From: Anaerolineae bacterium
GTDB taxonomy: Bacteria; Chloroflexota; Anaerolineae; B4-G1; SLSP01
DNA: 6,109 nt
Reading direction: 5' to 3'
NCBI GenBank assembly: GCA_021159805.1
Contig: JAGHDT010000325.1
Coordinates: 1 to 6,109 of the forward strand
Below the pieces are notes generated by a model, which worked only from the letters and a program-made list of their open reading frames with translations, had not been told where the DNA came from and searched no databases. Position 1 is the first letter of the stretch; every line of letters starts with the position of its first letter. Positions 1 through 5,361 of this stretch are shown piece by piece. The position numbers and the translations under genes are program-made.

Positions 1-1
1 C

Positions 2-304
2 CGCAATGCTGTTGACCGATTCAGCATTGTCGTTTTGGGTGTGCTGTCGGTTCTGTTGGTGGTCGGCGTTGAGCACTATTACCGCACCGGGGTCGAGAAG
101 GGCCAACTTCTGAGGAGGTGGGTGCTGGTTACGGCTATCGAGTCCGGCGTTCTCTTTGTGGCCTTGGCGATCCAGGCAATCTATCTTGGGGTGCTGGGCC
201 TGTTCACGGTCTGGAGCGTGCTGGTTCCGTGCGGGGTGCTGGCAGTGACTGTAGCGTTGAGTTGGGTACTGACGCGGATGCCGAAGAATCCCTCCCCGGC
301 TTGA
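2..304 (+). CDS. C-terminal part of an unrecognised multi-spanning membrane protein (5' end outside window)
   Basis: The reading frame is open from the first bases of the window and ends at a TGA, giving the last 100 residues of a longer protein. I do not recognise the family. Three hydrophobic stretches are visible, at roughly residues 8-25, 43-62 and 66-88 of the visible part, so this is the membrane end of an integral membrane protein. The loop between the first two segments is polar and charged (EHYYRTGVEKGQ then LLRRW), and the tail after the last segment is short and basic (TRMPKNPSPA), which suggests a cytoplasmic C-terminus by the positive-inside rule. A TTG at 35 could be called as a start, but coding-like sequence continues upstream and no Shine-Dalgarno precedes it, so I treat the gene as truncated by the window. 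It lies 77 bases upstream of the glycosyltransferase on the same strand, and a shared transcript is possible. Confidence 0.6.
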   Translation, partial: RNAVDRFSIVVLGVLSVLLVVGVEHYYRTGVEKGQLLRRWVLVTAIESGVLFVALAIQAIYLGVLGLFTVWSVLVPCGVLAVTVALSWVLTRMPKNPSPA

Positions 305-315
305 GCCCGGCTCTC

Positions 316-369
316 GGCCTGGGAGTTTCTTTTCTCCCCTATCGATATGTTGGAGAGGGGAAGGCCTTT
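316..369 (+). terminator. Inverted-repeat cluster between the membrane protein and the glycosyltransferase; possible weak terminator
   Basis: GGCCT (316-320) can pair with AGGCC (362-366), and TCCCCT (335-340) with AGGGGA (356-361). Together they give an almost continuous 11-bp stem carrying a 14-base bulge on the 5' side. A competing hairpin pairs GGGAG (321-325) with CTCCC (334-338) around a T-rich 8-base loop. Only three T residues follow the outer stem (367-369), so this is a weak intrinsic terminator at best. It could instead be an RNA structure near the ribosome binding site of the next gene. The pairing is seen directly; the function is inferred. Confidence 0.3.
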
Positions 370-381
370 GTCTGAAGGGTT

Positions 382-837
382 ATGATGAGCGGGTCAAGAC
401 GCGCGCGCTTGCGCGCGATTCTTTTCTACCTTCTGTTTGTGTTGGGCTTTCTGCTGTTGTTCACTCAGATCAAGTCGGCTGCAAACCTGTATGATGAAGG
501 GTTAGTGCTCACGAACGCCGAGCGCATTCGCGCCGGTGAGGTGCCGTACCGTGACTTCTGGACGATGTACGGGCCGGGGTACTTTTACGCGTTAGCTGGG
601 CTCTTCTCGCTGGTGAAACCCACCATCCTCGTTGCGCGCCTGTTCGACACGGCGCTCAGGTTTCTCCTGACCCTGGAGGTCTACCTGTTATCGCGCACTG
701 TGACGTCGCGCTGGGTCGCGTTGCTCCCCTATGCATTTGTGACATTCTGGCTCGCCACCATCCGCTTTACTCCTATCCGGCTTTCCCCGCGACCGGCGCG
801 CTCCTGCTGGCTGCTTTGGCTCTCTGGGGCTATCTGA
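382..837 (+). pseudogene. N-terminal part of a frameshifted GT-C membrane glycosyltransferase (ArnT/PMT/GT39-like)
   Basis: This is the 5' half of a polytopic glycosyltransferase that would transfer sugar from a lipid-linked donor on the outer face of the cytoplasmic membrane. A basic cytoplasmic tip (RRARLRA) leads into a first membrane segment (about residues 13-30). The following loop carries the acidic motif expected in GT-C enzymes (Asp38-Glu39 in LYDEG), then VPYRDFW (54-60) and YGPG (63-66). Further hydrophobic segments lie near 67-85, 88-105 and 110-126. Starts ATG 382 and ATG 385 are adjacent. AAGGG at 375-379 sits only 2 bases from the first and 5 from the second, so 385 may be the real start. 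After about residue 124 the sequence turns into Arg/Pro/Ser-rich text unlike a membrane protein (RFTPIRLSPRPARS) and stops at 837, while the expected continuation is in the -1 frame. Substrate unknown. The family call is firm at the GT-C level only. Confidence 0.7.
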
Positions 838-2009
838 GGGGCGGGCGCAAACGGTGGTTGTTCCGGTCGGGGATGGCGTTGGGCTTGGCCGCACTTCTCC
901 GGCTGGATTTTGGAGGCTACGGGGCCTTTGGTTTCGGCCTGGCCTTGGCCTTGTTTGAGCTGCGGAAGCCAAGCCCCGCCGGCGGTGCCTGGCCAACCTG
1001 GCCGGCACGCGTGCTGAAGGCCGAGGCGCTTATGGCTGCGGGCGCACTACTCGTCTCGCTCCCGCTGTATGTCTACCTGCTGCTTGCTTCGGGTTTCGCG
1101 ACTGTTTTCGATGACCTCGTGGTGTTCCCAGCGACCGTGTTCCGCTCCGTCCGGCATCTGCCGATGCCGCCGCTAATCCCCCATTTCGGGCAACTCACCG
1201 GCGGGCAATGGAACGACTGGCTGCGGCTGTACCTTCCGCTGGCTGTCTATGCGGCTGCTATCGTAGTGTCGCTGCGCTGGCTGTTTATCCGGCCCGGGCC
1301 TCCGTCCGACCGTCGCCCTGCCGTGGGGGCCCTCTTCCTGGCTTTGACCGGAGCGGGATTAGGGCTGGTTGTGAAGGCGACGTCGCGCTATCACGACCTG
1401 CACGTGCTGCCTACGACGATCTGCGCTGTGATCCTGGCCACTGCCCTGATCGGCAGGATCCCGGGGAGGCTCTGGCGGAGCGGCCCGTTCAAGATAGGCT
1501 TTGCTGGTCTGGCGTTTCTCTTCCTGACCGGCCCCTACGTGGCGCATTTCGGCATGCTTGCGGCGCGCGGCCCCACTTCGCCGATGGTGTGCTATAGCCA
1601 ACTGGCGAGAGCCGGCTGCGTCCCGGTCAGCCAGGATGAGGAGCGGGTGGCTGATTACTTGCGCGCTAACACGCGCCCGGACGAGTATGTCTTCATCGGA
1701 AATTCGCGGCATGACCTGCTCTTCGTCAACGATCTGCTGCTGTACTTCCTGATCGATCGGCGCAGTCCCACGAAGTACACCGAGCTGCATCCGGGTCTGG
1801 CGACGACCCTGCCGGTGCAGCAGGTCATCGTGAACGACCTGGCAGAGAAGGATGTGCAGTGGGTCGTGACGATGCAGATCTGGGAATCGCGCGAGCCGAA
1901 CGCCAGCTCGATCAGCAGCGGCGTGACATTCCTCGACGACTATATCCGGGAGCACTACCGGCCGGAGACGACATTCGGAAGCTATCAGGTATGGCGCAGA
2001 CAACCCTGA
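816..2009 (+). pseudogene. C-terminal part of the same frameshifted GT-C glycosyltransferase
   Basis: This frame carries the rest of the glycosyltransferase. Its meaningful sequence begins upstream of the nominal TTG at 816, at about 753-765, reading HHPLYSYPAFPATGALL, which continues the protein broken off in the upstream frame. Several hydrophobic segments follow (for example WLFRSGMALGLAALLRL, LMAAGALLVSLPLYVYLLLA, YLPLAVYAAAIVVSL, and segments around 1330-1370 and 1495-1560). A soluble C-terminal region starts near base 1630 (DEERVADYLRANTRPDEYVFI), as is common after the membrane part of such enzymes, and the end (FGSYQVWRRQ) looks natural. No convincing ribosome binding site supports independent initiation at TTG 816, and a product starting there would lack the DE catalytic loop. 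The two halves together would give about 540 residues. It could be a true pseudogene or a one-base sequencing or assembly deletion; the remaining sequence is otherwise uninterrupted, which favours recent or artefactual damage. Confidence 0.7.
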
Positions 2010-2159
2010 CCACAGGTGTGTCCATCGATCCTCCGGTATGCCGACAATGAATCCTGGTGGCGTTCTATCAAGAGCGATGACACCTGCAAGTCCTACTTTG
2101 CCCAGCAATACCTCAAGCGGCTCGGGGACGCCCAGGCGCTGAGCCGTGGCCACGCCTGA
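2010..2159 (+). pseudogene. Protein-like 49-codon stretch after the glycosyltransferase stop; probable 3' remnant of an unknown gene
   Basis: Directly after the TGA of the glycosyltransferase, the same frame stays open for 49 more codons to a TGA at 2157-2159. The text looks like a real soluble protein end, with ADNESWWRSIKSDD followed by CKSYFAQQYLKRLGDAQAL, a mixed charged/aromatic composition and a plausible final helix. I do not recognise the family. The only start candidate is GTG at 2016, without a Shine-Dalgarno, which would give 47 residues. Three readings are possible: the tail of a gene whose 5' part was lost, a very small gene, or a readthrough extension of the glycosyltransferase. 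The glycosyltransferase already ends naturally at 2009, so I favour a remnant. Confidence 0.35.
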
Positions 2160-2185
2160 AACTATCGCTGGTTTTCTTCTCTAGA

Positions 2186-2383
2186 GTGTCACCCGAGCGG
2201 TACGCGACTGTGATCTTATTGCCGGCGGAGGCCCGCCGTTCGGTGTTGCGACTCACCGCTACGCCGGTGGTGCTCAGGGTCGATGCTGCCGTTGCTCACG
2301 CAGAGGGCCATGTCTTCTATAGTCCCACTGAGGGTGTTTACCTCGTCGAATCTCTCCCCGCTGAATATGTGACGCGGCTATAG
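2186..2383 (+). pseudogene. Fragment resembling the C-terminal end of RNA 2'-phosphotransferase (KptA/Tpt1)
   Basis: The 65-codon frame (GTG start, no Shine-Dalgarno) contains PVVLRVDA (residues 27-34), GHVFY (41-45), EGVYL (49-53) and LPAEYV (57-62). In the same order and spacing, KptA/Tpt1 proteins have PVVL-VDA, GH-FY, NGVWL and VPPEYL. That family removes the 2'-phosphate from spliced tRNA in eukaryotes using NAD+; the bacterial role is unclear. Intact members have roughly 180 residues. The N-terminal lobe with the catalytic Arg-His pair (in an LRH motif) is absent here. The stretch TVILLP (8-13) sits where the family usually has HVHLSP, so the His of that motif is replaced. The same frame stays open back to 2081 but shows no family-like sequence there. 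I read it as a decayed gene end; a small active protein is unlikely. The assignment rests on motif recall, not a search. Confidence 0.45.
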
Positions 2384-2405
2384 CGGGGTGCCTTTCTCCA
2401 AGTCA

Positions 2406-2450
2406 CCAGACTTGTGGGACGCGCCCGTGTGGTGGTGAGTCTGGCTTTTT
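2406..2450 (+). terminator. Intrinsic terminator-like hairpin upstream of leuS
   Basis: CCAGACT (2406-2412) pairs perfectly with AGTCTGG (2438-2444), extendable by two G-T wobbles, and is followed by C and five T residues (2446-2450). The 25-base loop is long but can fold internally (GGG 2416-2418 with CCC 2424-2426). Stem plus T-run is the standard intrinsic terminator pattern, and it would separate leuS from upstream transcription. A competing 6-bp stem, TCACCA (2403-2408) with TGGTGA (2433-2438), shares bases with it, so an attenuator arrangement cannot be excluded. Confidence 0.5.
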
Positions 2451-2463
2451 CACCTCGCTAGAG

Positions 2464-2469
2464 TACAAT
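2464..2469 (+). promoter_or_regulatory. Probable -10 box of the leuS promoter
   Basis: TACAAT differs from the TATAAT consensus at one position and lies just after the terminator-like T-run, 37 bases before the leuS start codon. Transcription would begin near 2475-2477 and give a leader of about 30 bases. No clear -35 hexamer is present at 16-18 bases upstream (CTGGCT/TGGCTT are poor matches), so the call rests on the -10 box and its position. Confidence 0.4.
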
Positions 2470-2491
2470 ACTCGGCACTACTACGTGTTTC

Positions 2492-2498
2492 AAGGAGG
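2492..2498 (+). promoter_or_regulatory. Shine-Dalgarno sequence of leuS
   Basis: AAGGAGG lies 7 bases before the ATG at 2506, which is ideal spacing. It decides the start: the alternative in-frame GTG at 2485 precedes this sequence and would make the ribosome binding site part of the coding region. Confidence 0.85.
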
Positions 2499-2505
2499 AA
2501 TAGCC

Positions 2506-5295
2506 ATGCCTGAATATAATCCGCGGGAGATCGAGCCTAAGTGGCAGAAGAGGTGGGAGGATGACAAGCTGTACAAGGCTGTCATCGATCACGACAAACC
2601 CAAATTCTATGCCCTTACGATGCTTCCTTACCCCAGCGGTGACATTCACATCGGCCACTGGTACGCTATGGCACCCAGTGACGCTCGGGCCCGTTTCAAG
2701 AGAATGCAGGGAAACAATGTGCTCTTCCCAATGGGGTTCGACGCCTTTGGCCTACCAGCAGAGAATGCTGCGATCCAGCGCGGGGTCCACCCAAAGGGGT
2801 GGACGTTGAGGAATATCGACCGGGAGCGTCAGCAACTCCGTTCTATGGGCGCGATGTTTGACTGGGATCGGGAAGCTATTTCGTGTCTCCCCGGTTACTA
2901 TCGTTGGAGTGAGTGGTTTTTCCTCAAGTTCTATGAGATGGGATTAGTCTATCGCAAACAGGCGCCCGTGGATTACTGCCCGTCCTGCAAGACGACGCTG
3001 GCGCGAGAGCAGGTGATCGGCGACGAGCGTATTTGCGAGCGGTGCGGCGCACAGGTTGTCAAAAAAGATCTGAAGCAGTGGTTCTGGAAGATCACGAACT
3101 ACGCCGACGAGCTGCTTGATTTCTCCAAGATCGATTGGCCCGACCGCATTCGCCTGCTGCAGACCAACTGGATCGGGCGCAGCGAGGGTGCCAGCGTCGT
3201 CTTTAAGATCGCGCCCGAGGATCTGCCGGACGATGTCGATCCGGCAATGGGCGATTTGGTAGTCTTCACGACCCGCCCGGACACGCTCTGGGGGTCTACT
3301 TTTATGGTCCTGGCCCCGGAGCATCCGCTGGTCCATGTGATCACCAAGCCCGAGCACCATGAAGAGGTGCACGCATACCAGATCCAGGCGAGCCGGCAGA
3401 CTGAGATCGAGCGCCTGAGCACCGACAAGGAGAAGACGGGTATCTTCACCGGTGCGTACGCGATCAACCCTGTCAATGATGCCCGCATCCCGATCTGGGT
3501 CGCTGACTATGTGATGATGGGCTATGGCACCGGCGCGATTATGGGTGTTGCCGCGCACGATGAGCGCGACTTCAAGTTCGCGAGCAAGTTCGCTCTGGAT
3601 ATCCCCGTCGTCATCGAGGTTGCGGAGTGGATCGAGGATGGCCGCCCGCTGCCTTTGCCTCACGCCTATCCGGGCGAAGGGAACATGATCAACTCCGGCC
3701 CTTTCGATGGCACCCCGGCGCCGTATCCTGCCAAGGAGAAGGTGACCGAATGGTTGGCTGAAAGAGGCATTGGCAAGGCCGCTGTCAACTATCGGCTGCG
3801 CGACTGGTTGATCAGCCGCCAGCGATACTGGGGAATTCCGATCCCCATCATCTATTGCGATACGTGTGGCGCGGTCCCTGTCCCCTATGAGGATCTGCCC
3901 GTGCTGTTGCCGGATGATGTCGACTTCCGTCCCACAGGTGAGAGCCCGCTCAAGTACCACGAGGGCTTCCTGAACACGACCTGCCCCAGGTGCGGTGGCC
4001 CGGCGACACGCGAGACTGATACGATGGACACTTTCGTCTGCTCATCGTGGTACCAATACGCTTACTTGAGTCCCTACTACCGCGAAGGTGAATCGGTGAC
4101 CGGTGATGCGACGCCGATCGACCCGGAGGAGATGGCGTACTGGGCTCCGGTTGACACCTACACCGGTGGCGCGGAGCACGCCGTGATGCACTTGCTCTAC
4201 ACACGCTTTTTTACCAAGGTGATGCGCGATGCCGGTCTGGTGAACTTTGACGAGCCGATGCTGCAGTGTCGCAACCAGGGCATTATCCTGGGCGAGCCGC
4301 GGTGCGGCGACTGCGTTGATGTCAAGGGGACCCGGGAGGGTTCGGCCTTCCGTGCGGAGAGCTTGACTGTTTATAGCTTTGTGGATGAGAAGAGCTGGCC
4401 TGATCCTGTGAGCAGTGACACCCGCGTCTGCGGTGAGTTGATGGATCGTGACGATGTCAGCCTGAAGGTCCGCGTTTCCTCGGATGGTGCGCTGGTCGTG
4501 GTGCTGGTGGATGAGGGTCTGGCGGTTGACATACCCGGCAAGGAGGGTCAGGGAGCTATCACCGATATTCTATATCACCTGGACGTCGAGAAGATGTCCA
4601 AGAGCAAGAAGAATGTCGTGGCGCCGGATGATCTGGTTGCCAAGTATGGTGCGGACACAGTGCGTGCTTATCTGATGTTCGGTTGGCGCTGGGAACAAGG
4701 TGGCCCGTGGAATGGCCAGGGCATGGAGGGTGTGATCCGCTGGATCAACCGGATCTGGAACATCATCACCGAAGAGCCCCGTGCACCGGAGGCGGCAGGT
4801 GACGGTGCACCACGCGAGCTGTTGCGAGCCGTGCACTACGCTATCAAGAGTGTGACGGCGGATATGGAGAGCTTTAGCTTCAACACCGTCATTGCGCGCC
4901 TGATGGAGCTGACAAATGCTCTGAGCCGGGCCAAGCCGGCCCTTTGGTCCACTGAGGTCTGGGATGAGGCCATTACCGCACTGCTGCTGATGTTGGCGCC
5001 GGTGATGCCGCACATAGCTGAGGAACTCTGGGCACACCTGGGTAAGCCGTATAGTGTCCACACGCAGCCGTGGCCGACCTGGGACGCGGCGATGCTGGTG
5101 GAGGAGATGATCGAGGTCCCTGTGCAGGTCAACGGCCGCGTGCGTGGTCGCGTAACGATCAGTGCGGATGCCGATGAGGAGGCCATCAAGATGGCCGCTC
5201 TCGCGGACGAAAACGTGCAGCGTCATCTGGAAGGTAAGCAAGTTGTGAAGGTTATCGTACCGCGAGGTAAGTTGGTCAGTATCGTGGTGAAATAG
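2506..5295 (+). CDS. leuS: Leucyl-tRNA synthetase
   Basis: Cytoplasmic class Ia synthetase that charges tRNA-Leu with leucine using ATP and hydrolyses mischarged tRNA. The ATG at 2506 is chosen because of the AAGGAGG 7 bases upstream; the product is 929 residues. Seen in order: HIGH at 48-51, FDAFGLPAENAAI (78-90), a zinc ribbon with Cys158, 161, 177 and 180, the CP1 editing domain with TTRPDT (255-260) and HDERD (351-355, Asp352 matching the editing Asp345 of E. coli), SRQRYWGIPIPI then a second Cys4 ribbon (Cys451, 454, 493, 496), KMSKS at 696-700, the anticodon-binding helical domain with LAPVMPHIAEELW (830-842), and the C-terminal VPVQVNGRVRG domain. All catalytic motifs are intact. Oddities: the protein is longer than the usual 800-880 residues because about 95 residues lie between QGIILGE (591-597) and KMSKS, and GVAAHD replaces the usual GVPAHD next to the editing Asp. 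It probably has its own promoter, and the transporter gene follows 66 bases downstream. Confidence 0.97.
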   Translation: MPEYNPREIEPKWQKRWEDDKLYKAVIDHDKPKFYALTMLPYPSGDIHIGHWYAMAPSDARARFKRMQGNNVLFPMGFDAFGLPAENAAIQRGVHPKGWTLRNIDRERQQLRSMGAMFDWDREAISCLPGYYRWSEWFFLKFYEMGLVYRKQAPVDYCPSCKTTLAREQVIGDERICERCGAQVVKKDLKQWFWKITNYADELLDFSKIDWPDRIRLLQTNWIGRSEGASVVFKIAPEDLPDDVDPAMGDLVVFTTRPDTLWGSTFMVLAPEHPLVHVITKPEHHEEVHAYQIQASRQTEIERLSTDKEKTGIFTGAYAINPVNDARIPIWVADYVMMGYGTGAIMGVAAHDERDFKFASKFALDIPVVIEVAEWIEDGRPLPLPHAYPGEGNMINSGPFDGTPAPYPAKEKVTEWLAERGIGKAAVNYRLRDWLISRQRYWGIPIPIIYCDTCGAVPVPYEDLPVLLPDDVDFRPTGESPLKYHEGFLNTTCPRCGGPATRETDTMDTFVCSSWYQYAYLSPYYREGESVTGDATPIDPEEMAYWAPVDTYTGGAEHAVMHLLYTRFFTKVMRDAGLVNFDEPMLQCRNQGIILGEPRCGDCVDVKGTREGSAFRAESLTVYSFVDEKSWPDPVSSDTRVCGELMDRDDVSLKVRVSSDGALVVVLVDEGLAVDIPGKEGQGAITDILYHLDVEKMSKSKKNVVAPDDLVAKYGADTVRAYLMFGWRWEQGGPWNGQGMEGVIRWINRIWNIITEEPRAPEAAGDGAPRELLRAVHYAIKSVTADMESFSFNTVIARLMELTNALSRAKPALWSTEVWDEAITALLLMLAPVMPHIAEELWAHLGKPYSVHTQPWPTWDAAMLVEEMIEVPVQVNGRVRGRVTISADADEEAIKMAALADENVQRHLEGKQVVKVIVPRGKLVSIVVK

Positions 5296-5353
5296 CCGTA
5301 GAATCAGCACCTTGCCTGTGGCATAAATTGCCATCGATCGGCCTACCTGTGAC

Positions 5354-5358
5354 GAGGA
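5354..5358 (+). promoter_or_regulatory. Weak Shine-Dalgarno of the transporter gene
   Basis: GAGGA lies only 3 bases before ATG 5362, shorter than ideal spacing. An in-frame TGA at 5350-5352 excludes any earlier start in this frame, so the ATG is the first possible one and fits the N-terminus of the family. Confidence 0.45.
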
Positions 5359-5361
5359 ACT

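Noticed and set aside
118..375. Second open frame overlapping the first membrane protein
   Set aside because: It is Gly/Arg-rich shadow text in a different frame, while the frame ending at 304 has coherent membrane segments.
745..765. Programmed -1 frameshifting in the glycosyltransferase
   Set aside because: No X-XXY-YYZ slippery heptamer or obvious downstream pseudoknot is present, and GT-C enzymes are not known to use frameshifting.
1359..2153. 264-codon open frame on the minus strand
   Set aside because: It is antisense to the glycosyltransferase, with Arg/His/Gln-rich text typical of the complement of a GC-rich gene, no recognisable domain and no membrane or fold logic.
2388..2438. Possible 16-residue leader peptide ending in Trp-Trp inside the terminator hairpin
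   Set aside because: The GTG start lacks a ribosome binding site, the peptide has three Trp but only one Leu codon, which does not fit leucine control of leuS, and the Trp codons come from a GGTGGTG run likely to occur by chance.
2485..2505. Upstream GTG start for leuS
   Set aside because: It would add seven residues encoded by the Shine-Dalgarno region itself; ATG 2506 has AAGGAGG at ideal spacing and gives the normal family N-terminus.
2944..3960. 338-codon open frame on the minus strand
   Set aside because: It lies wholly opposite leuS, which is unmistakable on the + strand; the translation shows no domain and the usual antisense composition.
5318..5334. Hairpin TGGCA-TAAAT-TGCCA between leuS and the transporter
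   Set aside because: It has only five base pairs (six with a wobble) and no T-run after it, so it does not support a terminator; it may be chance.
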